A stretch of DNA of 64,000 nt, from positions 275,007 to 339,006 of the forward strand of contig NZ_KB911259.1 of the NCBI RefSeq assembly GCF_000383415.1. Direction: 5' to 3'. The notes under the pieces were generated by a model, which was given only the letters and a program-made list of their open reading frames with translations, did no database searches and had not been told where the DNA came from. Shown piece after piece: positions 51,465 to 60,701 of this stretch. The stretch is from Hyphomicrobium zavarzinii ATCC 27496. Lineage in GTDB: Bacteria > Pseudomonadota > Alphaproteobacteria > Rhizobiales > Hyphomicrobiaceae. Position 1 is the first letter of the stretch, and each line of letters begins with the position of its first letter. Both the position numbers and the translations under genes were made by a program.

Positions 51465-52724
51465 ATGTCTTGGTCCCACTACTCCATCTTTTCCGTCCTA
51501 CGCGAATCCCTCCGCGGGCATACGGGCTGGGGCCCGGCCTGGCGCGATGCGGCCCCGAAATCCGATTACGACGTGGTGATCGTGGGCGGCGGCGGCCATG
51601 GCCTCGCGACCGCCTTCTACCTCGCCAAGCACTACGGCCCGCTGCGCATCGCAGTCGTCGAGAAGGGCTGGATCGGCGGCGGTAACGTCGGCCGTAACAC
51701 CACCATCGTCCGCTCGAACTACCTGCTGCCCGGCAACATCCCCTTCTACGAGCTCTCTATGCAGCTCTGGGAGCAGCTCGAGCACGAGCTCAACTATAAC
51801 GCGATGGTGAGCCAGCGCGGCGTGCTGAACCTTTACCATTCGGACGCCCAGCGCGACGCCTTCGCCCGCCGCGGCAACGCCATGCGCCTCCACGGCGTGG
51901 ACGCCGAGCTGCTCGACCAGGACGCGGTCCGTAAGATGGTTCCGTTCCTCAACTTCGAGAACGGCCGCTTCCCCATTCACGGCGGTCTCCTCCAGCGCCG
52001 CGGCGGCACCGTACGCCATGACGCCGTCGCCTGGGGCTACGCCCGCGCCGCCGACAAGCTCGGCGTCGACATCATCCAGAACTGCGAGGTCAAAGGCTTC
52101 AAGCGCGAAGGCGATCGCATCGTCGGCGTTGAGACCACGCGCGGCTATATCGGCGCGCGCAAGATCGGCATGGCCGTCGCCGGCAGCTCCTCGCGCGTTG
52201 CCGCCATGGCGGGCCTGCGCCTTCCCATCGAGAGCCACGTGCTGCAAGCCTTCGTCTCCGAAGCCATCAAGCCGTTCATCGACGGCGTCGTGACCTTCGG
52301 CGCCGGCCACTTCTACATCAGCCAGTCCGACAAGGGCGGCCTCGTGTTCGGCGGCGATCTCGACGGCTATAACAGCTACGCCCAGCGCGGCAACCTTCCC
52401 GTCGTGGAGGATGTCTGCGAAGGCGGTATGGCGCTGATGCCGCGCATCGGCCGCGTGCGTTTGCTGCGCCACTGGGGCGGCATCATGGACATGTCGATGG
52501 ACGGCAGCCCGATCATCGACCACACGCCGGTCCAGGGCCTCTACATCAACGCCGGCTGGTGCTACGGCGGCTTCAAGGCGACCCCGGCTTCGGGCCTCTG
52601 CTTCGCCCACCTGATCGCCCGCGACGCGCCTCATCCGGTCGCCAAGGCCTACCGTCTGGATCGCTTCGCCACGGGCCACGCGATCGACGAAAAGGGCATG
52701 GGCCCGCACCCGAACCTGCACTGA
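51465..52724 (+). CDS. mgdA: N-methylglutamate dehydrogenase subunit A (SoxB-like)
   Basis: This 419-residue protein is a sarcosine-oxidase beta-subunit homologue. It has the FAD-binding motif DYDVVIVGGGGHGLATAFYL (residues 34-53), NVGRNTTIVRSNYLL (covalent-flavin region), and the C-terminal YINAGWCYGGFKATPASG. In methylotrophs this subunit, with mgdBCD, oxidises N-methylglutamate to glutamate and a C1 unit. It is the first gene of the mgd operon, 28 bp before mgdB. The start is well supported (GGAGCGAGCAGACG upstream). The heterotetrameric sarcosine oxidase of other bacteria is the alternative, but gmaS and mgsABC nearby favour the methylamine pathway. Confidence 0.93.
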   Translation: MSWSHYSIFSVLRESLRGHTGWGPAWRDAAPKSDYDVVIVGGGGHGLATAFYLAKHYGPLRIAVVEKGWIGGGNVGRNTTIVRSNYLLPGNIPFYELSMQLWEQLEHELNYNAMVSQRGVLNLYHSDAQRDAFARRGNAMRLHGVDAELLDQDAVRKMVPFLNFENGRFPIHGGLLQRRGGTVRHDAVAWGYARAADKLGVDIIQNCEVKGFKREGDRIVGVETTRGYIGARKIGMAVAGSSSRVAAMAGLRLPIESHVLQAFVSEAIKPFIDGVVTFGAGHFYISQSDKGGLVFGGDLDGYNSYAQRGNLPVVEDVCEGGMALMPRIGRVRLLRHWGGIMDMSMDGSPIIDHTPVQGLYINAGWCYGGFKATPASGLCFAHLIARDAPHPVAKAYRLDRFATGHAIDEKGMGPHPNLH

Positions 52725-52752
52725 CATCAACCCTGATAGGAAAGTCCCGGCG

Positions 52753-53049
52753 ATGCGAATCGCATGTCCCTACTGCGGCGAACGGAGTCTCGACGAGTTC
52801 CTGTACTCGGGAGACGCCACGGTGAAACGGCCCGACTTCGCGAGCCCCACCGCGACCGAAGAATTTGTCAGCTACGTGTATGAGCGCACCAACCCGCCGG
52901 GCATGCACCGCGAGCTCTGGTACCACGCGGCGGGCTGCCACGCCTGGCTGGTCGTCACGCGCGGCGTGGCCACCCACCAGATCACGTCGGTCGAGGCCGC
53001 GCGTGAAGTCGCCCTCAAGGAAAAGTCTGCAACGAAGGACACTAAGTAA
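52753..53049 (+). CDS. mgdB: N-methylglutamate dehydrogenase subunit B (SoxD-like)
   Basis: This 98-residue SoxD-type subunit binds zinc: Cys5 and Cys8 (ACPYCGERSLDEF), with His59 and Cys62 in LWYHAAGCHAWLVV. It is a structural subunit that contacts the other three. The stop overlaps the mgdC start by one base. Length and motif match sarcosine-oxidase delta subunits. Confidence 0.93.
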   Translation: MRIACPYCGERSLDEFLYSGDATVKRPDFASPTATEEFVSYVYERTNPPGMHRELWYHAAGCHAWLVVTRGVATHQITSVEAAREVALKEKSATKDTK

Positions 53050-56000
53050 TGGCCACGCCTGGACACCGCTCGGGCACGGGTTCGCAGCCGAACCGCCTCG
53101 ACAGAGGCGGCCTGATCGACCGTAGCCGCACCATTCGCTTCACCTTCGACGGCAAGACCTACACCGGCCACCCCGGAGACACGCTTGCCTCCGCGCTTCT
53201 CGCCAATGGCGTGGTTCTGACCGGCCGCTCGTTCAAGTATCACCGTCCGCGCGGCATCCTGAGCGCAGGCTCCGAGGAACCGAACGCCCTCGTCGAGCTG
53301 CGTGACGGCGCGCGCCGTGAGCCCAACACCAAGGCCACCATGGCCGAGCTGTTCGACGGGCTGAGCGCGACCAGCCAGAACCGCTGGCCTTCGCTCGAGT
53401 TCGACGTCATGTCGATCAACTCGCTGCTGTCTCCGGTCTTCGTCGCAGGCTTCTACTACAAGACGTTCATGTGGCCCTCGGCGCTCTGGGAGAAGTTGTA
53501 CGAACCCATGATCCGCCGCGCCGCCGGTCTCGGCCGGGCGAGCGACGATGCCGACCCCGACACATACGACAAAGCGACCGCTTTCGCAGACGTGCTCGTC
53601 ATAGGTGCGGGATCGGCTGGCCTGATGGCCGCCCTCTCGGCCGCGCGCACCGGCGCCCGCGTCATCCTGGTGGATGAGAACGCCGCGCTCGGCGGACGCG
53701 CCATTGACGACGCGGCAGAGATCGACGGCAAGCCCGCCGCCGACTGGGTCCGATCGGTAGAGACCGAGCTTTCGCAGGCCAAGAACGTGCGCATCCTGCG
53801 CCGCACGACGGCGTTCGGCGCCTATGACGGCGGCACATACGGTGCCGTCGAGCGCGTCAGCGATCACCTTCCCAAAGCGGCCGAAGGCGCGCCCCGCCAG
53901 CGCTTGTGGCGCCTCGTCGCCAAGCAGACCGTACTCGCCTCCGGCGCAACCGAGCGGCCGATCGTGTTCGGCGGCAACGATCGCCCCGGCGTCATGCTGG
54001 CAGGTGCCGTCCGCACGTATCTCAACCGCTTCGGCGTCGCCCCCGGCCAGCGCGCCGTGGTGTTCACGAACAACGACTACGGCGCAACCACGGTAACCGC
54101 CCTCAAACGGGCAGGCGTGGATGTCGTAGCCCTCGTCGACAGCCGCCCCGAACTCTCCGAACAGGTGAAGCGCATCGCGGGAGAAGCCGGGACCAAGCTG
54201 ATCTCGGGGGGCGTCGTGACCGGCGCCGTCGGCAAGAAGCGCGTGACCGGCGTGACCATCCAGACGCGCACCGACGACGAGATCAAGCTCGAGTGCGATC
54301 TGGTAGCCGTCTCGGGCGGCTGGAATCCCAACATCCAGCTCACAACGCATCAGGGCAGCAGGCCGGTCTGGAACGATACGCTCCATTGCTTCCTGCCGGG
54401 CGTCCTGCCCCACGGCATGTCGCTGGCCGGCGCCGTGGCGGGCGACCTCGCTTTACACAAAGCACTCGCCGGCGGCGCAACCGCGGGCGCCAGCGCAGCC
54501 ACCTCCACCGGACGCCAGGCCACGCCCACGGCCGTGCCGAAGGCCGCCGAGGAGAGCGAGGCCATCACCCCGCTCTGGCGCGTCAAGAACCCGAACGGCA
54601 AGGCGTTCGTCGATCAGCAGAACGACGTCACCGCTTCCGACGTCGAGCTTGCCGAGCGCGAAGGCTTCCGCGCGGTCGAGCATCTGAAGCGCTACACCAC
54701 GCTCGGCATGGCGACCGACCAGGGCCGCACCGCCAACGTCAACGCGCTCGCCATCATGGCCGAGATCACGGGCAGGTCGATCCCGGAGACCGGTATCACC
54801 GTGGCACGTCCGCCCTACACGCCTGTCGCGCTCGGAGCCCTCGCTGGCCATCACCGCGAGAAGAACTTCAAGCCCACGCGCCTTCCGCCCTCCTATCGCT
54901 GGGCGAAGGAGCAGGGCGCCGTGTTCGTGGAAACCGGCCTGTGGCTGCGCCCGGCCTACTTCCCGCGTCCCGGCGAGAAGGACTGGCTCGAGACCGTCAA
55001 GCGCGAGGTGACCACCGTCCGCAGCGCCGTAGGCATCTGCGACGTGTCCACCCTCGGCAAGGTCGATCTCCAGGGCGCGGACGCAGCCGCATTCCTCGAC
55101 AAGATCTACATGAACGGCCTCAAGACGCTCGGCATCGGCAAGGCTCGCTACGGCGGCATGTTGCGCGAGGACGGCATCTTCCTGGACGACGGCACCGTCG
55201 CGCGCTTCGGTGAGAACCACTACTTCATCACCACGACCACGGCCAACGCCGTGAAGGCTGTGCAGCACATGGAGTATTGCCACCAGTGGCTCTTCCCCGA
55301 GATGGACGTGCAGATCGTCTCGGCCACGGAGCAATGGGCGCAGTATGCCGTCGCTGGCCCCAAATCGCGCGAGCTGCTGCAGAAGGTCGTCGACCCCGAG
55401 TTCGACATCACGGACGCGGGCTTCAACTACCTGCAGGTGGGCGAGATCACCGTCTGCGGTGGCATCAAGGCGCGTCTCTACCGCCTGTCGTTCTCCGGTG
55501 AGCGCGCCTACGAGATCGGCGTTCCGGCCCGCTACGGCGATGCCCTGATCCGCCGCCTCATGGAGGCGGGGCAGGAGTTCGGCGCCTGCGCTTACGGCAC
55601 GGAAGCCCTCGGCGTCATGCGTATTGAGAAGGGCCACATCAGCGGCCCCGAGCTCAACGGTACGACGACGCCGCGCGACGTGGGCCTCGGCGGGATGGTG
55701 TCGTCCAAGAAGGACTTCATCGGCCACGTGCTCGGCAAGCGTCCGGGTCTCACCGATCCCGACCGGCCGACGCTTGTCGGCTTCCGTCCGGTGGACCGGC
55801 AGGCACGGCTTCGCTCTGGCGCGCACTTCATCGCCCGCGACGCCGTCCCGAGCGCCAGCACCGACGAAGGTTACATGACCTCCGTCGCCTTCTCGCCCTC
55901 GAACGGCCACTGGGTCGGCCTCGGCTTCCTGAAGCGCGGCCCAGACCGCATCGGTGAGATCGTGCGTGCCTACGATCCGGTCCGCGGCGGCGACACGTTG

Positions 56001-56057
56001 GTCGAAGTCGTATCCCCCGTATTCGTCGATCCAGAAGGAGTGAGAGTCCGTGGCTAA
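53049..56057 (+). CDS. mgdC: N-methylglutamate dehydrogenase subunit C (SoxA-like)
   Basis: This 1002-residue alpha subunit has three parts. A short N-terminal ferredoxin-like domain contains IRFTFDGKTYTGHPGDTLAS. A central FAD/NAD-binding domain, at about residues 180-480, has ADVLVIGAGSAGLMAALSAA and later NWMP-type segments such as VLPHGMSLAGAVAGDLALHK. A C-terminal GcvT-like folate-binding domain of about 390 residues contains DVSTLGKVDLQGADAAAFL and FSGERAYEIGVPARYG. The C1 group is probably passed to tetrahydrofolate, or released as formaldehyde. The 8-bp overlap with mgdD couples translation. Confidence 0.94.
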   Translation: MATPGHRSGTGSQPNRLDRGGLIDRSRTIRFTFDGKTYTGHPGDTLASALLANGVVLTGRSFKYHRPRGILSAGSEEPNALVELRDGARREPNTKATMAELFDGLSATSQNRWPSLEFDVMSINSLLSPVFVAGFYYKTFMWPSALWEKLYEPMIRRAAGLGRASDDADPDTYDKATAFADVLVIGAGSAGLMAALSAARTGARVILVDENAALGGRAIDDAAEIDGKPAADWVRSVETELSQAKNVRILRRTTAFGAYDGGTYGAVERVSDHLPKAAEGAPRQRLWRLVAKQTVLASGATERPIVFGGNDRPGVMLAGAVRTYLNRFGVAPGQRAVVFTNNDYGATTVTALKRAGVDVVALVDSRPELSEQVKRIAGEAGTKLISGGVVTGAVGKKRVTGVTIQTRTDDEIKLECDLVAVSGGWNPNIQLTTHQGSRPVWNDTLHCFLPGVLPHGMSLAGAVAGDLALHKALAGGATAGASAATSTGRQATPTAVPKAAEESEAITPLWRVKNPNGKAFVDQQNDVTASDVELAEREGFRAVEHLKRYTTLGMATDQGRTANVNALAIMAEITGRSIPETGITVARPPYTPVALGALAGHHREKNFKPTRLPPSYRWAKEQGAVFVETGLWLRPAYFPRPGEKDWLETVKREVTTVRSAVGICDVSTLGKVDLQGADAAAFLDKIYMNGLKTLGIGKARYGGMLREDGIFLDDGTVARFGENHYFITTTTANAVKAVQHMEYCHQWLFPEMDVQIVSATEQWAQYAVAGPKSRELLQKVVDPEFDITDAGFNYLQVGEITVCGGIKARLYRLSFSGERAYEIGVPARYGDALIRRLMEAGQEFGACAYGTEALGVMRIEKGHISGPELNGTTTPRDVGLGGMVSSKKDFIGHVLGKRPGLTDPDRPTLVGFRPVDRQARLRSGAHFIARDAVPSASTDEGYMTSVAFSPSNGHWVGLGFLKRGPDRIGEIVRAYDPVRGGDTLVEVVSPVFVDPEGVRVRG

Positions 56058-56637
56058 GCAGGGACTGACAGCAACCTCGGCCTTCCTCCACTGGAAGCCC
56101 GTCGCAAATTCGAACCTCACCGTCGATGCGCGCGAGACCCTGACCATGGCGAGCTTCGCGGCCGCCAAGGGCAAGAAGGACGAGCTCAACGCCGCAGTTC
56201 GCGCCGCCTACGGCGTGGATCTGCCCAAGACGCCGTCGCGTGTCGAAGGCCAGCAGGGCGTCGCCTTCGTGTGGGCCGGCCCGGAGCAGTGGCTCGCCGT
56301 AGCGGAGCGAAAGGACGGTCGCGATCTCGAGACCGAGTTCAAGAAGACCTTTGGCCCGCTCGCCTCCGTCGTGGACCAGTCCGATGGCCGCGTCGTGGTG
56401 CGCATCTCCGGACCCCGCGCCCGTGAGGTGCTCGCCAAGGGCATCCCGCTCGATCTCCACGAAACCGCATTCCGGCCCGGCAGCGCGGCCATCACGCACG
56501 CGAGCCACATCGGCGTGATCCTCTGGCAGATCGATGACAAGCCCACCTACGAGGTGGCGCTGTTCCGGAGCTACGTCGACAGCTTCGCCCACTGGCTGCT
56601 CGACTCGGCCGCCGAATACGGTGTGGCGCACGCCTAG
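56050..56637 (+). CDS. mgdD: N-methylglutamate dehydrogenase subunit D (SoxG-like)
   Basis: This 195-residue gamma subunit is GcvT-like and small: FVWAGPEQWLAVAERKDGRD, SVVDQSDGRVVVRISGPRAR, then GIPLDLHETAFRPGSAAIT and a C-terminal HWLLDSAAEYGVAHA. Starts at GTG 56050, inside the mgdC end. It completes the mgdABCD complex. The following Fae-like gene begins 68 bp later on the same strand. Confidence 0.92.
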   Translation: MAKQGLTATSAFLHWKPVANSNLTVDARETLTMASFAAAKGKKDELNAAVRAAYGVDLPKTPSRVEGQQGVAFVWAGPEQWLAVAERKDGRDLETEFKKTFGPLASVVDQSDGRVVVRISGPRAREVLAKGIPLDLHETAFRPGSAAITHASHIGVILWQIDDKPTYEVALFRSYVDSFAHWLLDSAAEYGVAHA

Positions 56638-56705
56638 GCGCGCCCCGCATAAGCAACGAAGGACGCCCGGCGCACCCGCACCGGCGCGCATCACGGGAGA
56701 TCTCG

Positions 56706-57254
56706 ATGAGTGGACGAATTGGAATCCGCGTTGGAGAAGCGCTCGTAGCCGGCGGCCCTCCGGGCACCGCGGCCGAGCCCGAGGTGGCCATCGGCGATCT
56801 CGACGGCCCGTTCGGGACGGCCTTCGCGAACCTGCTCGGCAACCAGGTGGTGGGCCACAGCCGTGTGCTCGCCCTCCTCAACACCGACGTGATGGTGCGC
56901 CCTGCCACGCTCTGCGTAAGCAAGGTCACCGTCACCAACGAGCGCTACACCAATATCCTGATGGGTACGGTGCAGTACGCGACCGCCATGGGCGTGCTCG
57001 ACGCGGTGCGCAGCGGCGACCTTCCGAAGGCCATCGTCAACGACATCGGCATCATCATCTCGGTGTGGCTGAACCCCTCCGTCGCCACAATCGACAATCT
57101 GGATCACAAGATCCTGTTCAACATCCATCGCGAGGCGACCGCCCGCGCCATTCAGAAGGCCATGTCGAACGAGCCGTCCATCGACTGGCTCCTCGAGAAC
57201 CAGGACAAGATCATTCACAAGTACTTCGAGAAGGGTCTCAAAGGCGAGATCTGA
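56706..57254 (+). CDS. Formaldehyde-activating enzyme (Fae) paralogue
   Basis: This 182-residue Fae-fold protein has RVGEALVAGGPPG at its start and further Fae segments (FANLLGNQVVGHSRVLALLN, MVRPATLCVSKVTVTNERY, NIHREATARAIQKAMSNEP). Canonical Fae, which condenses formaldehyde with tetrahydromethanopterin, has a conserved His after the GEALVG turn (EVAHIDLIIG). Here the aligned residues are Ala/Glu (GTAAEPEVAIG), so the catalytic His is absent. It may be a formaldehyde sensor, a different C1 enzyme or an inactive paralogue. It is in the same strand as mgdABCD, suggesting a role with the C1 unit released by N-methylglutamate oxidation. Start behind GGGAGATCTCG. Confidence 0.88.
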   Translation: MSGRIGIRVGEALVAGGPPGTAAEPEVAIGDLDGPFGTAFANLLGNQVVGHSRVLALLNTDVMVRPATLCVSKVTVTNERYTNILMGTVQYATAMGVLDAVRSGDLPKAIVNDIGIIISVWLNPSVATIDNLDHKILFNIHREATARAIQKAMSNEPSIDWLLENQDKIIHKYFEKGLKGEI

Positions 57255-57283
57255 GATTGCGTTCCCAAGCCCAGTAACTAATT

Positions 57284-57315
57284 CGCCGCCGGCCCTTGGG
57301 TTCGGCGGCTTTTTC
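57284..57315 (+). terminator. Rho-independent terminator of the mgd/fae operon
   Basis: Stem CGCCGCCG / CGGCGG with a short loop, followed by CTTTTTCTT. It lies 30 bp after the Fae-like stop. Confidence 0.75.
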
Positions 57316-57378
57316 TTGCCTGAGTTTTGCGGAAAGCAAGGGCGAGAAAGAGCAGAGCCCTCGCCCTCTCGAAAGACA

Positions 57379-57864
57379 CTAGTCCCGATTGACCAGCATC
57401 GTTGCGACGCGCGTGAACGGCGCCATCAGGCGCGCCTTCACATCGGCGGAAAGGCCGACGCGATCGATGGCGATCGACATGCAGTTGAGCCAGGCATCCT
57501 TAGCCTCGGCGTTGATCTCGACATGCTCGTGCATCTGGCGCACGTCCGAATGTCCGTACTTCTGGACGTAAAGGCTGGGACCGCCGAAGAAGCCCGAAAG
57601 AAAGTTGAACTGCTCGATGCGGGAGTGCGCTACGCCATGCCCGCGCAGATGCAGCACGAGGAGCACGCGCCCTTCCGGCTCGAATTCGATGATGTCGTAG
57701 AAGGTCTCGATGAGATTGCGCAGCCCCTCCTCGCCACCAACGAGGTCGTAGAGAACGGGCTCTGCGGAAGCGGAGCGGCGAGCATGAAAGCGAGTGCCGG
57801 AGGAGGAGTCCGCGTGTTCGGATTGAACCGCGAAAGATGAGTCGCTAGAGGCAGCGCTACCCAT
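57379..57864 (-). CDS. Group II truncated haemoglobin
   Basis: This 161-residue protein has a long disordered N-terminus (about 35 residues, SSDSSFAVQSEHADSSSGTR) and then a truncated globin: LYDLVGGEEGLRNLIETFYD, the group II signature FLSGFFGGPSLYVQKYGHSDV, RQMHEHVEINAEAKDAWLNC. The proximal His is HxxxF-like (MHEHVEI); the Trp on helix G is DAWLNC. It binds O2 or NO. It lies between the two convergent halves of the N-methylglutamate pathway and may handle oxygen or nitric oxide there, but no functional link is shown. Start assumed at ATG 57864. Confidence 0.85.
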   Translation of the reverse strand: MGSAASSDSSFAVQSEHADSSSGTRFHARRSASAEPVLYDLVGGEEGLRNLIETFYDIIEFEPEGRVLLVLHLRGHGVAHSRIEQFNFLSGFFGGPSLYVQKYGHSDVRQMHEHVEINAEAKDAWLNCMSIAIDRVGLSADVKARLMAPFTRVATMLVNRD

Positions 57865-57954
57865 TAGTTTTCCTCCATAATCTCCATTTTTCTTGAATTA
57901 TACTGCTGTTCGTCAGTCGCGACTTGCGCACCATCAAGTGAATTCACAAAGTTT

Positions 57955-57990
57955 GGGCTCGCATGGCACCCCGCTGCGCCATGCGAGCCC
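57955..57990 (-). terminator. Terminator of the mgs-gmaS operon (minus strand)
   Basis: A perfect 13-bp stem GGGCTCGCATGGC / GCCATGCGAGCCC with a 10-base loop, 14 bp after the gmaS stop. The T-run is weak. Confidence 0.65.
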
Positions 57991-58003
57991 TTCGCCCTCG
58001 CGA

Positions 58004-59311
58004 TTAGACGTCGAGCGTGTTCGCGCGTTCCCACTCGGTGAGATGCGACGTGTAGGAGTTCCACTCGGTCATCTTGAGCTTGATGTACGAGTTTGCGAAA
58101 TCCTCGCCGAGCATCTGCTTCAGCTCGGTGTCCTTGTCGAAGTTGCGCAGCGCATCGAGCAGGTTGAGCGGCAGCTTCGGCGCATCCGTCACGGTATGGC
58201 CAAGCTGGTACATGTCGATGTCGTAGCGCTTGCCCGGGTGAGCCTTACGGTGGATGCCCGAGAGACCGGCCGCGATGATGACGGCCTGCAGGAGATACGG
58301 GTTCGCCGCACCGTCCGGCAGACGCAGCTCGAAGCGGCCCTTGCCCGGAACGCGAACCATGTGCGTGCGGTTGTTGCCAGTCCAGGTAACCGTGTTCGGC
58401 GCCCACGTCGCACCCGACACCGTACGCGGCGCGTTGATGCGCTTGTAGGAGTTCACCGTCGGATTGGTGATCGCCGACAGCGACTCCGCGTGGCGCATGA
58501 TGCCGCCGAGGAAGTGATAGCCCTGCTGGGACAGGCCCATCTCGTCCGTATTGTCGTAGAACATGTTGGTCTTGCCGGCCTTGTCCCAGACCGAGATGTG
58601 CGCGTGGCAGCCCGAGCCCGTGAGACCCATGAAGGGCTTCGGCATGAACGTCGCGCGCAGGCCGTGCTTCTCGGCAATGGCCTTGGTCATGAACTTGAAG
58701 AACGCATGACGATCCGCCGTGAGCAGGCTGTCGTCGAAGTTCCAGTTCATCTCCCACTGGCCGTTGGCGTCCTCGTGGTCGTTCTGGTACGGACCCCAGC
58801 CGAGCTCCAGCATGTAGTCGCAGATCTCGGAGATCACGTCGTAACGGCGCATCAGCGCCTGCTGGTCGTAGCAGGACTTCGTTGCGCGGTCGGCGTCATC
58901 GGAGATCTGCGTCCCGCACGGCTTGGTCAGGAAGAACTCGCACTCGACGCCGGTCTTGACGTAGAGACCCTCTTTCGCAGCTTCCGCCATCACGTTCTTG
59001 AGAACGACGCGCGGAGCCTGCGAGACGGGCCGGTCCTCCATCATGCAGTCGGCCGCAACCCAGGCAACGTCCTTGCGCCAGGGAAGCTGGATGAAAGAAG
59101 ACGGATCCGGCAGGCCGAACATGTCCGGGTGCGCCGGCGTCATATCGAACCAGGTTGCGAAGCCGGCAAAACCAGCGCCGTCCTTCTGCATGTCCGCGAT
59201 GGCGACAGCCGGCACCAGCTTTGCGCGCTGGCTGCCGAACAGATCGGTAAAAGAGATGAGGAAGTACTTGACGCCGCGTTCTTTCGCGAGCGCCGCGAGA
59301 TCCTGAACCAT
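58004..59311 (-). CDS. gmaS: Gamma-glutamylmethylamide synthetase (GS type III-like)
   Basis: This 435-residue protein is a glutamine-synthetase homologue: metal-binding KTGVECEFFLTK (residues 119-130), ATP region QNDHEDANGQWEMNW (176-190), then MPKPFMGLTGSGCHAHIS (223-240) and VNSYKRINAPRTVSG. In the methylamine pathway it joins methylamine to glutamate using ATP. As a stand-alone protein it could be an ordinary glutamine synthetase, but its place after mgsABC on the same strand points to gmaS. It is separated from mgsC by 55 bp and ends at a terminator. Confidence 0.92.
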   Translation of the reverse strand: MVQDLAALAKERGVKYFLISFTDLFGSQRAKLVPAVAIADMQKDGAGFAGFATWFDMTPAHPDMFGLPDPSSFIQLPWRKDVAWVAADCMMEDRPVSQAPRVVLKNVMAEAAKEGLYVKTGVECEFFLTKPCGTQISDDADRATKSCYDQQALMRRYDVISEICDYMLELGWGPYQNDHEDANGQWEMNWNFDDSLLTADRHAFFKFMTKAIAEKHGLRATFMPKPFMGLTGSGCHAHISVWDKAGKTNMFYDNTDEMGLSQQGYHFLGGIMRHAESLSAITNPTVNSYKRINAPRTVSGATWAPNTVTWTGNNRTHMVRVPGKGRFELRLPDGAANPYLLQAVIIAAGLSGIHRKAHPGKRYDIDMYQLGHTVTDAPKLPLNLLDALRNFDKDTELKQMLGEDFANSYIKLKMTEWNSYTSHLTEWERANTLDV

Positions 59312-59366
59312 GAACGTTTCCTATTAATCTTGCTTCTTCGTTTGCGTCAGAAAGGAAAAGGGGCGG

Positions 59367-60701
59367 CTAAAGCCCGCCCCCTCCAACACCCGGAATCCAG
59401 GTTGTGCCTGCCAACGGAACGCGGGCCATCGCCGCGGCCTCGACAGTCAGCGCGCAAAGATCCTCCGGCTCGAGGTTGTGAATGTGATTATGGCCGCAAG
59501 CACGTGCGATCGTCTGCACCTCGAGCGTCATCACCTTGAGGTAGTTCGCCAGACGGCGGCCACCCTTCACCGGATCGAACCGCGACATGAGCTCGGGGTC
59601 CTGCGTCGTGATGCCAGCAGGATCCTTGCCCTCGTGCCAGTCGTCGTAGGAGCCGGCCGTGGTGCCGAGCTGCCGGTATTCCTTCTCGTGCGACGGATCG
59701 TTGTCGCCGAGCGCGACCAGAGCTGCGATACCGATGGCCACGGCGTCCGCGCCGAGCGCGAGTGCCTTCGCCACATCCGCGCCGTTGCGAATGCCGCCCG
59801 ACACGATGAGCTGCACCTTGCGGTGCATACCGAGATCCTGCAGCGCCTGAACGGCAGGACGGATGCAAGCCATCGTGGGCAGACCGACGTGCTCGATGAA
59901 CACTTCCTGCGTGGCAGCCGTGCCGCCCTGCATGCCGTCGAGAACGACCACGTCGGCGCCGGCCTTAACTGCCAGAGCAACGTCGTAGTAAGGACGGGTG
60001 CCGCCGATCTTCACGTAGATAGGCTTCTGCCAGTCGGTGATCTCGCGGATCTCCTGGATCTTGATCTCGAGATCGTCCGGACCGGTCCAGTCGGGGTGAC
60101 GGCAGGCCGAGCGCTGGTCGATGCCCTTCGGCAGGTTGCGCATCTCGGCGACGCGGTCGGAGATCTTCTGACCCAGCAGCATGCCGCCGCCGCCGGGCTT
60201 GGCGCCCTGACCGACCACGACCTCGATCGCGTCAGCGCGGCGAAGATCGTCCGGGTTCATGCCGTAACGCGACGGCAGGTACTGATAGATGAGCGTCTTC
60301 GACTGACCACGCTCCTCGGGCGTCATGCCGCCGTCACCGGTCGTCGTCGACGTACCGGCGATCGAGGCGCCACGGCCGAGCGCTTCCTTTGCGTGCGCCG
60401 AAAGCGCGCCGAAGCTCATGCCTGCGATGGTGATCGGAATCTTGAGCTCGATCGGCTTCTTGGCAAAACGCGTTCCGAGCGTCACGCCCGTCGAGCAGCG
60501 CTCGCGATAACCTTCGAGCGGATAGCGCGAGATCGAGGCACCGAGGAACAGCAGGTCGTCGAAATGCGGGACCTTGCGCTTCGCGCCGCCGCCACGAATG
60601 TCGTAGATGCCGGTTTGCGCGGCACGACGGATTTCGGACAGCGTGTAATCGTCGAAGGTCGAGGATTTGCGCGGCGTTGTCGGAGGGTTATGGTATGACA
60701 T
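59367..60701 (-). CDS. mgsC: N-methylglutamate synthase subunit C (FMN/Fe-S domain)
   Basis: This 444-residue protein is homologous to the central FMN-binding domain of glutamate synthase: PITIAGMSFGALSAHAKEAL, GTSTTTGDGGMTPEERG, then VVVGQGAKPGGGGMLLGQKI and KIGGTRPYYDVALAVKAGAD. It would reduce the imine formed from 2-oxoglutarate and methylamine released from gamma-glutamylmethylamide. It overlaps mgsB by one base (TGATG). Gene order mgsA-mgsB-mgsC-gmaS is the known order for this pathway. Confidence 0.93.
   Translation of the reverse strand: MSYHNPPTTPRKSSTFDDYTLSEIRRAAQTGIYDIRGGGAKRKVPHFDDLLFLGASISRYPLEGYRERCSTGVTLGTRFAKKPIELKIPITIAGMSFGALSAHAKEALGRGASIAGTSTTTGDGGMTPEERGQSKTLIYQYLPSRYGMNPDDLRRADAIEVVVGQGAKPGGGGMLLGQKISDRVAEMRNLPKGIDQRSACRHPDWTGPDDLEIKIQEIREITDWQKPIYVKIGGTRPYYDVALAVKAGADVVVLDGMQGGTAATQEVFIEHVGLPTMACIRPAVQALQDLGMHRKVQLIVSGGIRNGADVAKALALGADAVAIGIAALVALGDNDPSHEKEYRQLGTTAGSYDDWHEGKDPAGITTQDPELMSRFDPVKGGRRLANYLKVMTLEVQTIARACGHNHIHNLEPEDLCALTVEAAAMARVPLAGTTWIPGVGGGGL

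Noticed and set aside
54453-56189. 578-codon minus-strand frame across mgdC
   Set aside because: It is an antisense shadow of a well-supported 1002-codon gene; high GC leaves long open antisense frames.
57893-60698. Long plus-strand frames across gmaS and mgsC
   Set aside because: Antisense to two clearly recognised enzymes; no ribosome sites and no motif.
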